Origin: Bifidobacterium amazonense
GTDB lineage: Bacteria; Actinomycetota; Actinomycetes; Actinomycetales; Bifidobacteriaceae
Direction of reading: 5' to 3'
Length of the DNA stretch: 37,311 nt
Assembly: GCF_018555435.2 (NCBI RefSeq)
Contig: NZ_JAFEJT020000029.1
Coordinates: forward strand, 1 to 37,311
This document shows, one piece after another, positions 8,672-16,640 of this stretch (the first letter of the stretch is position 1; each line of letters opens with the position of its first letter). Below the pieces are notes generated by a model. It did not search any database and was not told the origin of the DNA. It saw only the letters and a program-made list of their open reading frames with translations. The translations under genes were made by a program, and so were the position numbers.

Positions 8672-8885
8672 TCTCAAGCTGCACCGCATGGAACGCGGGA
8701 TGAAGCAGTCCGATCTCGCGGATCTGGTCAACGTGCGCCGCGAGACGATCGGCCGCCTCGAGCAGGGCCAGTACTGTCCGTCGCTCAGGCTCGCGATGGA
8801 CATCGCCAGGATCTTCGACACCACCGTGGAGGACCTGTTCAGTTTCGACGACGAGACCGACGGCTCCTCCCCCGCCGCCAAATAA
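8661..8885 (+). CDS. XRE-family helix-turn-helix regulator (YozG-like)
   Basis: A 74-residue protein that is almost entirely one XRE helix-turn-helix: SLKLHRMERGMKQSDLADLV then NVRRETIGRLEQGQYCPS and LAMDIARIFDTTVEDLFSF. It should bind DNA as a dimer. It lacks any sensor domain; the co-translated membrane protein just upstream may supply the signal. The gene starts inside the 3' end of that partner (ATG 8661) and is followed by a hairpin terminator at 8909-8949. The target is unknown; control of its own operon is the simplest guess. Confidence 0.9.
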   Translation: MRTSLKLHRMERGMKQSDLADLVNVRRETIGRLEQGQYCPSLRLAMDIARIFDTTVEDLFSFDDETDGSSPAAK

Positions 8886-8908
8886 TCCGTTCATTATGCG
8901 GTCATCTC

Positions 8909-8949
8909 GCCCCGTGATGCGCCTTCTTCGGCGTGTCGCGGGGCATTTT
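8909..8949 (+). terminator. Terminator after the membrane protein/XRE operon
   Basis: Outer stem GCCCCG / CGGGGC with an inner stem GCGCC / GGCG(T), then ATTTTC. The right arm is slightly bulged. It opens the 332-nt gap 8886-9217, which also holds the palindrome at 8977-9000 and the promoter at 9115-9142; I see no gene in the gap. Confidence 0.75.
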
Positions 8950-8976
8950 CGTCGAAATTCATCGCGCGTTCACACG

Positions 8977-9000
8977 GAATCGTTGGAATTCCAACGATTC
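8977..9000. promoter_or_regulatory. 24-bp perfect palindrome, likely protein-binding site
   Basis: GAATCGTTGGAA followed directly by its exact complement, with no loop. The lack of a loop argues against an RNA hairpin and for a dimeric regulator. It sits 115 bp upstream of the -35 box of the small exported protein gene and 92 bp after the XRE gene, so the XRE protein is one candidate binder. Confidence 0.55.
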
Positions 9001-9114
9001 GTACAAAAACTGCCGCAACATCGCCATGTGCGGACGTTGTCGCATCGCGTGATGCCGTTGTCACCTCGTGTGACGCAGATGTCACATACCCCCGTTCCTG
9101 CGGAAACCCAGTGC

Positions 9115-9142
9115 TTGCAACGGTCGCGGAGATGAGTATAGT
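9115..9142 (+). promoter_or_regulatory. Sigma70-type promoter of the small exported protein gene
   Basis: TTGCAA (9115-9120), 16-base spacer, TATAGT (9137-9142). Transcription should start near 9149, leaving a leader of about 70 nt before ATG 9218. Confidence 0.65.
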
Positions 9143-9217
9143 GATCCGCAGCACCAAGGAATTGGGGAAACTTAAGGACTTCGTGCTGATGCACACCAGT
9201 TTTTGTGGAGGTTCATT

Positions 9218-9736
9218 ATGAAGAAGAAGATCGTGGCCCTGCTGGCCGCCATCGCCACTGTTTTCGGTTTCGGCTTCGCTTCCAGCGTCGCCATGGCTGA
9301 CGATTACGGCCTGACCGGCACCGTGTCCGGCAACGTCGTCACCCTGTCCGCTCCGGCCGGCACCTTCGCCGCCAACGAGGAGCTGTCCATCACCGTGGAC
9401 GACACCTACGTCTCCAACGTCACCTTCGCCGCCGACAAGACCTACACCGGCAACGCTCACGCCGATGGCTCCGCCGTCATCAAGCTGACCCTCACCGACG
9501 CTGCTCTGGCCAAGGGCTACACCGCGACCTACACCGTCAAGGGCCTGACCTCCGGCAAGACCTACACCGTTTCCGTGACCGCTCCGGCCACCGGTGAGGG
9601 CACCGGTTACGGCACCGACGGCGCTCCGACCACCGCCGAGACCGGCGCCGCCATCGCTCCGTACGCCGTCGCCGTCGCCCTGCTGGCCGCCGCTGGCATC
9701 GCCGTCTTCGCCGTGCGCAAGACCTCCGTTCGCTGA
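9218..9736 (+). CDS. Small exported, probably wall-anchored protein with one beta-sandwich domain
   Basis: 172 residues. A signal peptide (KKKIVALLAAIATVFGFGFA, likely cut after SVAMA) is followed by an Ig-like or fibronectin-like domain (about residues 30-128), then TTAETG, a 20-residue hydrophobic stretch and a short basic tail RKTSVR. That ending is the layout of a sortase signal, with TAETG in place of the usual LPxTG/LAxTG; a plain membrane anchor is the alternative. Codon use is strongly restricted (GCC, ACC, GTC, TCC, AAG), a sign of high expression. ATG 9218 has GGAGG upstream. It stands alone between its promoter and a strong terminator. No function is recognised. Confidence 0.82.
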   Translation: MKKKIVALLAAIATVFGFGFASSVAMADDYGLTGTVSGNVVTLSAPAGTFAANEELSITVDDTYVSNVTFAADKTYTGNAHADGSAVIKLTLTDAALAKGYTATYTVKGLTSGKTYTVSVTAPATGEGTGYGTDGAPTTAETGAAIAPYAVAVALLAAAGIAVFAVRKTSVR

Positions 9737-9771
9737 ATTCATCCAGCATCGGCTGATCTGAACTGATTCGA

Positions 9772-9799
9772 AGACCCCGGGCTTGCTCGGGGTCTTTTT
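9772..9799 (+). terminator. Rho-independent terminator of the small exported protein gene
   Basis: Stem AGACCCCG / CGGGGTCT with an 8-base loop and a TTTTT run. Confidence 0.92.
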
Positions 9800-9915
9800 G
9801 TATGCCTCCGTTTGCACCCGTCACCCCCCCCCGCCTGTACGCTTCCGGCAAACTTCAGCGATCATTCAGGCGATTCCCGAACGATCCGCCACGACACGAA
9901 TAGTATGGTGAAACC

Positions 9916-10455
9916 ATGAAAGTACTGTTTGTCTGCACCGGCAACATCTGCCGTTCCCCGATGGGAGAGCTGCTGCTCCCCCGCTATTTCGCAGATCCGT
10001 CCATCACCGCCGACAGCGCCGGCACGCGCGGCCTGATCGACCATGAGATCGACCCGTCCAGCGCCAAGCTGCTGGCGGCCGACGGCATCGACTCGAGCGC
10101 GTTCCGGTCCAAGCGCATCACGCCGCAGCTCGCGAACGACGCCGATCTCATCCTGTGCTTCGAGCCCCACCAGCGGCAGGACATCGCCACGATCGCGCCG
10201 CGTGCGGGCCGCCGCACGTTCCTGCTGACCGACTTCGCGAACATGTGCACGTATTGCGCCCAGCAGGGCTATCTGGAGGGCTCCACGCAGCCCGAACGAC
10301 TTGAGTCGGTCATCGACAACGCCTCGATGATCCGCCCGATGCTGCCCGCCCCGCTGACCATCGAAGACCCGCACCGCAAGGAGTTCCCCGTCTTCCAGAA
10401 GGCCCACGACCAGATCTGCCAGGCCCTCACCATCATCGCCAACACCACCAAGTAA
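9916..10455 (+). CDS. Low-molecular-weight protein tyrosine phosphatase (Wzb/Ptp type)
   Basis: A 179-residue phosphatase with the active-site loop CTGNICRS starting at residue 7 (nucleophile C7, R13) and a DPHRKE motif near residue 154 that supplies the general acid. Proteins of this type remove phosphate from the tyrosine cluster of BY-kinases and so control exopolysaccharide chain export. The convergent gene at 10667-12163 encodes such a kinase, which makes it the likely substrate. The phosphatase is about 20-30 residues longer than typical family members, mostly in the region LLTDFANMCTYCAQQGYLEG. The two genes meet at a bidirectional terminator. Confidence 0.92.
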   Translation: MKVLFVCTGNICRSPMGELLLPRYFADPSITADSAGTRGLIDHEIDPSSAKLLAADGIDSSAFRSKRITPQLANDADLILCFEPHQRQDIATIAPRAGRRTFLLTDFANMCTYCAQQGYLEGSTQPERLESVIDNASMIRPMLPAPLTIEDPHRKEFPVFQKAHDQICQALTIIANTTK

Positions 10456-10473
10456 CCATCTCGGAATCCGCTA

Positions 10474-10586
10474 CGCGCGATGCCGTGCTGGCGGAGCCTC
10501 GGCCCCCTCACTGAGGGGGCTGTCACGCGAAGAGCGTGACTGGGGGAGCTCCGCGACCGCAGGCCGCCAGTAAACAGCATCGCGCG
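10474..10586. repeat. 113-bp nested inverted-repeat element (copy A)
   Basis: Outer arms CGCGCGATGC (10474-10483) and its complement (10577-10586), then CTGGCGG/CCGCCAG, and inside two hairpins (CCCCCTCA..TGAGGGGG and GTCACGC..GCGTGAC). A shorter relative of its core lies at 12294-12350. The form suggests a dispersed, MITE-like or palindromic intergenic repeat. Confidence 0.65.
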
Positions 10587-10605
10587 GCAGCGCGATTCCT
10601 CAAAG

Positions 10606-10651
10606 ATGCAGGAGGCCCCCTCTCCAATCCCGGAGAGGGGGCCTCCTGCAT
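10606..10651. terminator. Bidirectional terminator between phosphatase and kinase genes
   Basis: A perfect 20-bp stem with a 6-base loop; left arm 10606-10625, right arm 10632-10651. It starts ATGCAGGAGG and ends CCTCCTGCAT, followed by TTTATA on the plus strand; the minus-strand side reads CTTTGAGG. It serves two convergent genes. Confidence 0.9.
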
Positions 10652-10666
10652 TTATAGGAAGAATCG

Positions 10667-12163
10667 CTACTTCTTCTTCGCCGACGCCCGGCGCTTGCCG
10701 CTCTTGCGGTGCTGCGTCGTCTCGTCGTCGTCATAGTAGTAGTTGCCGTAGCTGCTGGTCTTCTTGCCTTCCTTGGCGAAGTTGAAGACGAATCCGGTCA
10801 CCGACACGCCAAGGTTGTCCAGCTGGGAGGCGATGTCGCGCAGCTCGCGCTTGTCGGTCACGTCGCGGCCGGAAACGAGCACGATGCCGCCTCCCATCGC
10901 GCCGAACACGGCGGCGTCGTTGGCGACGATCATCGGCGAGGTGTCGATGATCACGTAGTCGTACTGGGTGAGCGCCTGACGGATCAGCTCCTTCATGGTC
11001 TTGGAGTTGAGCAGCGCGGACGGGTTCGGCGGCTTCGGGCCGGCGGGCATGATGTGCAGGTTCGGCTTCCAGTAGCGCTGCACGACGTCCTTGACGGACG
11101 CCTGTCCGGACAGCACGTGCGCCAGGCCCGCGTTGCCTTCGAGCGACAGCTTGTCGGCCACGGACGGATGGCGCAGGTCGGCGTCGATGAGCAGCACGCT
11201 CGCGCCGTTCTCGGCGAGCGTGGCGGCGATGTTCGCCGAGGTGGTGGTCTTGCCTTCGTTCGGGCTGACGGACGAGATGACGATCAGTCGCGCGTTGGTG
11301 CCCTCGACCGGCGAGGTGAACGACAGGTTGGTGCGCACGCGGCGGTATTCCTCGGCGATGGAGCTGCTCGGTGCGGACACGATCACCGGCACGGGCTGCT
11401 TGAGCGACTCGTCGTCGGGGATGCGGCCCATGATCGGCGCGTCGATGATCTCCTGCAGATCGTGCGCCTCCTGCACCTTGGTGGACAGCAGATCGCGGAT
11501 GAGCGCGACGAACACGGCGAGGATCGCGCCGACGACCAGGCCGATCGCCATGTTGAGCGCCACCTTCGGCGAGCTCGGCGAGGTCGGTTCGGTGGCCTGC
11601 TGCACGATCGAAAGCTTGACCGGAGACTTCTGAGTGGAGTCGTACAGCGAGTTCTGCACGACGCTCTGCAGCGACTTGGCGACTTCGTTCGCGATCGTGG
11701 CCGACTGTTGCGGCGAGTCGTCCTCGACGGTGATGTTGACGAACGCCGTGTTGGTCGGGTTGGTGACGGTCAGCTGCTGGCCGAGCTGGGCGACCGTCAG
11801 GTTCAGTCCAAGATCGTCGATGACGGGCTGCAGGACCGCTTCGGTGGTGGTCAGCGTCGGGTACGACTTGATCTGGTTGGAGATGTACGAGCTCGCGTTG
11901 TTGACGGAGGAGATGTCCTCGCTGTTGGCGACGGTCTGGTTGTAGGTGGCGAACACCTGCGCCGTGGCCGAGTACTTCGGCGGCACGAGCAGCGTGTACG
12001 CGCACACGGCCGCGAATACCACAACGAACGTGATGATGGCCGAGATGAGATGCTTGCGGATGATGCGCAGCAGATCCATGAGCGTGACGCCGCCGTCACG
12101 TGACTCCACGGCTTCTGCCGGCAGCTGGGCCTGCACCGGTTCGTTTTTTTCTGCGGAAACCAC
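10667..12163 (-). CDS. Wzz-domain BY-kinase (polysaccharide co-polymerase/tyrosine autokinase)
   Basis: 498 residues. The N-terminal part is a Wzz/chain-length domain between two membrane helices (about 41-60 and 203-223). The C-terminal cytosolic part is a BY-kinase: oligomerisation motif EEYRRVR (271-277), Walker A SVSPNEGKTTT (298-308), Walker A' LLIDADLRHP (324-333), Walker B YVIIDTSP, and a C-terminal tyrosine cluster SSYGNYYYDDDE with a Lys/Arg tail. Such proteins set chain length and export of capsule or exopolysaccharide and are reset by a tyrosine phosphatase like the one at 9916-10455. GTG 12163 with GGGAG upstream is the start. Fusion of the two parts in one chain is the Gram-negative/actinobacterial layout. 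Confidence 0.93.
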   Translation of the reverse strand: MVSAEKNEPVQAQLPAEAVESRDGGVTLMDLLRIIRKHLISAIITFVVVFAAVCAYTLLVPPKYSATAQVFATYNQTVANSEDISSVNNASSYISNQIKSYPTLTTTEAVLQPVIDDLGLNLTVAQLGQQLTVTNPTNTAFVNITVEDDSPQQSATIANEVAKSLQSVVQNSLYDSTQKSPVKLSIVQQATEPTSPSSPKVALNMAIGLVVGAILAVFVALIRDLLSTKVQEAHDLQEIIDAPIMGRIPDDESLKQPVPVIVSAPSSSIAEEYRRVRTNLSFTSPVEGTNARLIVISSVSPNEGKTTTSANIAATLAENGASVLLIDADLRHPSVADKLSLEGNAGLAHVLSGQASVKDVVQRYWKPNLHIMPAGPKPPNPSALLNSKTMKELIRQALTQYDYVIIDTSPMIVANDAAVFGAMGGGIVLVSGRDVTDKRELRDIASQLDNLGVSVTGFVFNFAKEGKKTSSYGNYYYDDDETTQHRKSGKRRASAKKK

Positions 12164-12293
12164 GAGGTTCTCCCTCTTCAGTAACTATGCACACAAAACG
12201 TAGCCCATCGTATCAACATGCATGTACCCCCTTACCGTTACATTCCACTTTGTGCACCGCCGGCCATGATCCCGCCGCCACGCAATAATGCCG

Positions 12294-12350
12294 GCGGAGC
12301 CTCGGCTCCCCTTGCCAGGGGAACTGTCAGCGAAGCTGACCGAGGGGTAG
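12294..12350. repeat. Shorter relative of the 10474-10586 repeat (copy B); 12164-12472 otherwise without gene
   Basis: Shares GCGGAGCCTCGGC, the run of C then G, CTGTCA, GCGAAG and CTGAC with copy A in the same order. The outer arms are mostly lost. The rest of the 309-nt gap holds the divergent start regions of the kinase and polymerase genes; a TACAGT at 12434-12439 could be the -10 box of the latter. Confidence 0.6.
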
Positions 12351-12472
12351 TCGCACCCGTCGGCCGTGCATGACGGCTCGGCGGCTCTGCCGGATCTCCC
12401 CGGCTTACCTGCCCCTACCTCACATTCGCTTGGTACAGTGGCTCACGGCAATCAACCGGAAGGAACCAACGC

Positions 12473-13936
12473 ATGTCCTCCACTACACCTCAGACGTCCG
12501 CCGCGCCGTCCGCCGCGCGCATCGCCGATCTGCCGGCCGGCGCGCTTACGGCCACGGTGTCCCGCATCACCGTCACGCCGTCCGACCTGCTGATGTTCGC
12601 GGCCGTGGCGACGCTTCCGTTCGACGGCACCAAGCTCGGCGTACCGCTGCCGTATTGGACGCCGGTCTCGCCGTGGCTGTTCGCCGCGTACGCGATATTG
12701 AACGCTCGGTATCTGCGAGACACCGTGCGCCGGTTCCTGCCGCTGTTTCTGATGCCGCTGCTGTTGGTTCTGATGTCGTTCTACGGCTGGCGAACGATCG
12801 GCGTGCACCCCTCGGCGCTGGCCAAGTCGCTGCTGTCGGTGCTGTTGTGCCTGTTATGTCTCGCATCGTTGGATATCGGCATTCGATTGAAAAGACTGCC
12901 GGTGCGCACGTTGCTGACCACATTGTTCGCCGCGTATGTGCTTGCGTTGGGTACCGGCATATTGCAGTATGTCTCGCTGGCGCGTATGTGGAATTGGCAG
13001 CCGGTGCGCTTGTATTTCTGGAATCTGATCTACCGGTATTATTCGTCGGTCAGACCGCAATTCCTGTTCGCCGAACCCAGTTACATCGGCATGCATCTGT
13101 TCGGCGTGCTGCTGCCGGTGTACTGGCTGACGCGCGACCGTCGCGTCGGCATACTGGTGCCCACGTTTGCGATCGCCGCGATCGCGATGGGTTCGGGCAC
13201 GCGCATCGTGCTGGATTCGATCATCGCCGCGTTTCTGTGGATCGTCGGCACCGTGAATTTCCGTTCGCGCAAGGTGACTGCCGGATTCGTCGGCGCGCTA
13301 TGCCTGATGGCCGCGGGATGCACGAGCGCACTGGTATTCGACGAGCGGTTGAACGCGCTGGCGACGAAGGGGCTGCTGTCCGGAGACGGTTCGATGAGCG
13401 CGCGCATTTTCCATATGCTGGCACCCATGTGGGCATGGAAGCATGATGTAACGCATCTGCTGTTCGGCTGGGGCGCGGGCAATATCTCCGACGCGGTGCG
13501 CACCGGGTATGCGGGCGCGCGGCGCTGGTATGACGCGCATGGCGGCATGTCCAGCGAGGAGATCGACGGTTTGGCCAATCCTCCTGCGGATACGTTCACG
13601 ATGAGCGCCTACGCGAGCTTCATCACCGAATTCGGCGTGCTGTGCTTTGCCGCGTTCCTGCTGCTGGTGGTGTTGCATGTGACGCGGCTTCACGCGTGGA
13701 ATCGCCGGACCATATGCTGGATGGTGCTGGTCGCATATCTGTATGTGCAGTTCGAATCCTATGCGTTTTATGCGATTCCGTTATTTTTGTGGGGCGTGAC
13801 GACGTCTGGGACGATATCCGGGAATTTGTCCGGAAATGTATCCGGGAATACGTTCGGGAATGCGCCCGGAAATGTTCCGGATCGCAAATCAATATCGTAT
13901 TCCCGCGAATATGCGGCGAATAATAGCTTAGAATAG
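12473..13936 (+). CDS. Wzy/WaaL-like O-antigen (exopolysaccharide) polymerase
   Basis: A 487-residue integral membrane protein with about 10-12 hydrophobic helices. The long non-membrane loop between the late helices (about 300-370, with DGSMSARIFHMLAPMWAWKH and FGWGAGNISDAV) is typical of O-antigen polymerases/ligases. It probably joins polysaccharide repeat units on the outer side of the membrane. Position next to the BY-kinase fits. The last ~60 residues include a run of four-residue repeats (SGTI SGNL SGNV SGNT FGNA PGNV) coded by 12-nt units at 13805-13876, an odd ending for this family. GAAGGA upstream supports ATG 12473. Codon use is looser than in the flanking genes, hinting at transfer. 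Confidence 0.8.
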   Translation: MSSTTPQTSAAPSAARIADLPAGALTATVSRITVTPSDLLMFAAVATLPFDGTKLGVPLPYWTPVSPWLFAAYAILNARYLRDTVRRFLPLFLMPLLLVLMSFYGWRTIGVHPSALAKSLLSVLLCLLCLASLDIGIRLKRLPVRTLLTTLFAAYVLALGTGILQYVSLARMWNWQPVRLYFWNLIYRYYSSVRPQFLFAEPSYIGMHLFGVLLPVYWLTRDRRVGILVPTFAIAAIAMGSGTRIVLDSIIAAFLWIVGTVNFRSRKVTAGFVGALCLMAAGCTSALVFDERLNALATKGLLSGDGSMSARIFHMLAPMWAWKHDVTHLLFGWGAGNISDAVRTGYAGARRWYDAHGGMSSEEIDGLANPPADTFTMSAYASFITEFGVLCFAAFLLLVVLHVTRLHAWNRRTICWMVLVAYLYVQFESYAFYAIPLFLWGVTTSGTISGNLSGNVSGNTFGNAPGNVPDRKSISYSREYAANNSLE

Positions 13937-13995
13937 AAGAGTTCATTATCAACGCTATTTGATCGCGCATCAGATCGCATATCAAAGGAGTCATT

Positions 13996-14451
13996 ATGGC
14001 ATCCCTGCTGCAGGGTTTTGAAGAGGTCCAGCTGGTCAAGCCGCTCGGCAAAACCGTTCTGACCGTCACCGATTCCGCCATCCGTTTCAACAAGGCCACC
14101 GCCGAGGCGCTCGGCTTCCCGACGTACGCGAAGGTGCTGATCAACGACCGCACCAAGCAGATCGCCGTCACCCCGGCCACCGCCAAGTCCGACAACGCCG
14201 TGAAGTTCAGCAAGCCGGACGGCAAGCAGGTCGCGTCGATCAGCGTGAAGGACGCCACCGTCGTGGCCGCCGTCTCCAAGTATTTCACCCTTCAGGAGGC
14301 TCCGGAAGGCGAGATCGCCTATGAGTCCATCGTCGGCACCCCCTACCAGAGCGACAAGGTCGTCATCTTCAGCGTCGCCGACGCCACGTCCGGCACCATG
14401 AAGCGCCGCGGCCGCAAGAAGGCCGACAAGTCCGAGTCCGTCGAGGAGTAA
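13996..14451 (+). CDS. Hypothetical protein, probably well expressed
   Basis: A 151-residue soluble protein that I do not recognise. It has no signal peptide or membrane helix. The middle is beta-rich (GKTVLTVTDSAIRFN, YAKVLINDRTKQIAVTP), and the tail is basic then acidic (MKRRGRKKADKSESVEE), which could touch nucleic acid or ribosomes. AAAGGAG lies 7 bases before ATG 13996. Codon use is restricted to the favoured set (GCC, ACC, AAG, GTC), as for highly expressed genes. It ends before a long hairpin terminator. Confidence 0.8.
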   Translation: MASLLQGFEEVQLVKPLGKTVLTVTDSAIRFNKATAEALGFPTYAKVLINDRTKQIAVTPATAKSDNAVKFSKPDGKQVASISVKDATVVAAVSKYFTLQEAPEGEIAYESIVGTPYQSDKVVIFSVADATSGTMKRRGRKKADKSESVEE

Positions 14452-14510
14452 GCCATCTCTTCATCTCTGTCTGCGTCCGCAGACGCATATGCGGCAAAGA
14501 GCGCATACGG

Positions 14511-14562
14511 AAACGCGCGAGTGGCGAGGCCCTTTCCATGGGGCCTCGCCACTCGCGCGTTT
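14511..14562. terminator. Long hairpin terminator after the 13996-14451 gene
   Basis: A perfect 22-bp stem (arms 14511-14532 and 14541-14562) with an 8-base loop. No U-run follows, but the stem ends in AAA/TTT, so it may act in both directions. Confidence 0.8.
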
Positions 14563-14575
14563 GTGCGATGGTGAC

Positions 14576-14664
14576 GGATCATCCCCGCGTATGCGGAACA
14601 GACAAACAGACCGAAGTCGATTTCAACGACAAGTTCGGATCATCCCCGTCACTGTGGAACTATC
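14576..14664 (-). CRISPR. Orphan repeat-spacer-repeat unit, far side of the membrane protein gene
   Basis: 14576-14603 matches the main repeat in 26 of 28 bases (…GGAACAGAC in place of …GGAGCGGAC). A 33-base spacer follows, and a second repeat starts exactly 61 bases later at 14637. This one keeps only the first 12 bases and decays where it runs into the stop region of the gene ending at 14663. Orientation matches the main array, 2.6 kb away. It is either an array remnant or a small guide RNA gene. Confidence 0.85.
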
Positions 14665-16588
14665 ACTGCGGAGCCAGACCGCTGTCCTCGCCCCAGTCGG
14701 TGTTACCGCTGTCGGTGTTGTTGTCGGTGGAGCCGCCATTCTCGCCGGCGTCGGTGCCGCCGTCGCCCGTACCGCCGCCATCGGAGGTGTTGTTGTCGGA
14801 GCTGTCTGAGCCGCCGCCGATGGTGCCGTCGCTGGCGGAACCGTTGCCTCCGGAGTTGTTGGAGCCGCCGTTGCCAGTATTGCCGTTGCTGCCGGAGCTA
14901 CCTCCGTTGGACGTGCCGCCGCCGTTGGAGCCGCCGTTCGACTGGGTCTGGTTCTGCTGCGACTGCGATCCAGTCGTGCCAGACCCGTTGCCCGTGCCCG
15001 TCGTACCGGTGCCCGTGCCGTTATCGGCCCCGTCTCCGTTAGTGCCCGTACCGGTGCCGTCCGTGCCGGCCGACGCCGCCTCAACGGACGCGTTCACGTC
15101 GTCGCTGGCCGTCTTCAGTCCCGCGAGCGCCTTCTTCATCGCCTCGGTGTCGGGCTTGCTCTGCTTGAGCAGCGCGTTCGCCGTGTCGAGCGCCTTCTGC
15201 AGCGCCTGTCGCGTCGTGTCGTCCGCGACGTTGCCTTCGCTGTCGGTCAGCAGTGTCTGCGCGTCGTCGACCGCGCTCTGCAGCTGCTTTTTGGCTGCGG
15301 TACGGTCGGCTTCGGTCTTCTTGTCGTAACTGTCGGTCACTGCCTTGGTCGCGTTCGTGATCGTCTGCGCCGCGCTGTTGGCGGTGTCGGCCGCGGTGCG
15401 GGCCGCCGCGGTGCGCTGCACGAGTACGCCGGCGCTCAGGTCGGCTTCGCACTGTTTGACTTCGTCCATGTTCTGCGCGTCGGCGACGGCCTGTTTGAGC
15501 GTGGTCAGCGTCGTCGCGTCGGCCACTTGGCTGGCCTTGTATGATTGCGCGGTCTTTGCGTCGGCGAGCGCCGTTTCGAGCGTCTTCGCCGCGTCGCTGT
15601 AGTCGGAGTATGCGGCCTTGCATGCGGCGAGTCGGTCGGCGTCCGACGTGCCGCCTCGGCGGCTGTTCCATACGATCACGCCGGCGACGAGCGCGATGAC
15701 GACCGCGGCCGACGCCACTGCGGCGATGACGATCTTGGGATTGAACGGAAGTTCGCGTGTGAGCGAATCGTCCGGTTTCACGTCGCTTTCGGTGGGCGTG
15801 ACGACGGGCATGTCGTCGGCTCGCGTGAAATCGTCGCCGGAGCCGCCGGGCTGGCCGGCCTCGTCGATGCCGGGCATGATCCGCGTCTCCGCGTCGCCGG
15901 CCGTCGCACGGCCGTCCCATGCGGTCGTCTGTCCGTCCGCTCCGACCGTGCCACCCGGGGTCAGCGGCAGTCCGGCGTCGGGGATGACCGTCGTCGACTG
16001 GTCGCCGTCGGCCGCACCGTCTCCGGTCCGGCCATCGTCCGTATGCCCGACGGAATACGCTGAGGAGTCGGCCGACGGAACGTTCGGCTTCGTCTCGGAC
16101 GCATCGTGTGCGGCCGGTATAACTTCCGTCGCCGCGTCGGCGGCCGGGAGCGGCACGGTTGCCGACAGTTTGTCCGGCCCCGTTGCGAGAGCCTGGGTCG
16201 GCGCCTCCGATGATGCCGGCGTATGTTCACTCACGACCGGACCCAGCGGCGGGATCGGCGGCAGATCCGGCAGCGCCGGCTTTCTGCGGGCGCCTTCCTG
16301 CAGCGTCGGAGGCAGGGTGATGGTCGGGATCTCCACGGACGGAATGTCATCCGACATATCGACCGTCGACGTGTCGAGCAGCGGGGCACCCCATTCCGGC
16401 GCCCCATGATTGCCGGAATCCGCCGATTTCGGACCGGCAACCGGCAGATCATCATCCCCGTCGACCGACGGGAAGCTCAGATCGACATCCTTCGCGGGAT
16501 CCTCCCCGTCCTCGTCGGACGGCCCCTGCCATTCAGCATCCAACACTGCGCACACCCATTCCCATGTCATATCGCGGCTTCGCCGCAA
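14663..16588 (-). CDS. Membrane protein with acidic N-terminal half, coiled coil and disordered tail; unknown role
   Basis: 641 residues from TTG 16588 (GGAGG lies 9 bases upstream; an ATG at 16570 is too far from it). Residues 1-280 are acidic, Pro/Ala/Thr-rich and probably cytosolic. One membrane helix follows (about 285-307), then an Ala-rich coiled coil (about 315-510, repeated DA..AKTLETALADAK type) and a Ser/Gly/Asn/Thr-rich tail of about 120 residues. The topology suggests an outward-facing stalk. The cytosolic part repeats T-x-V/I-I/M-P motifs (ATEVIP, TTVIP, ETRIMP) that resemble phospho-threonine sites of actinobacterial Ser/Thr kinases; this is inference. CRISPR repeat remnants lie on both sides. 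I do not recognise the family. Confidence 0.8.
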   Translation of the reverse strand: MRRSRDMTWEWVCAVLDAEWQGPSDEDGEDPAKDVDLSFPSVDGDDDLPVAGPKSADSGNHGAPEWGAPLLDTSTVDMSDDIPSVEIPTITLPPTLQEGARRKPALPDLPPIPPLGPVVSEHTPASSEAPTQALATGPDKLSATVPLPAADAATEVIPAAHDASETKPNVPSADSSAYSVGHTDDGRTGDGAADGDQSTTVIPDAGLPLTPGGTVGADGQTTAWDGRATAGDAETRIMPGIDEAGQPGGSGDDFTRADDMPVVTPTESDVKPDDSLTRELPFNPKIVIAAVASAAVVIALVAGVIVWNSRRGGTSDADRLAACKAAYSDYSDAAKTLETALADAKTAQSYKASQVADATTLTTLKQAVADAQNMDEVKQCEADLSAGVLVQRTAAARTAADTANSAAQTITNATKAVTDSYDKKTEADRTAAKKQLQSAVDDAQTLLTDSEGNVADDTTRQALQKALDTANALLKQSKPDTEAMKKALAGLKTASDDVNASVEAASAGTDGTGTGTNGDGADNGTGTGTTGTGNGSGTTGSQSQQNQTQSNGGSNGGGTSNGGSSGSNGNTGNGGSNNSGGNGSASDGTIGGGSDSSDNNTSDGGGTGDGGTDAGENGGSTDNNTDSGNTDWGEDSGLAPQ

Positions 16589-16640
16589 CCCTACAACCTC
16601 CCGCCATCATACTATCCACCCCCTAACGCATCACTTACCG

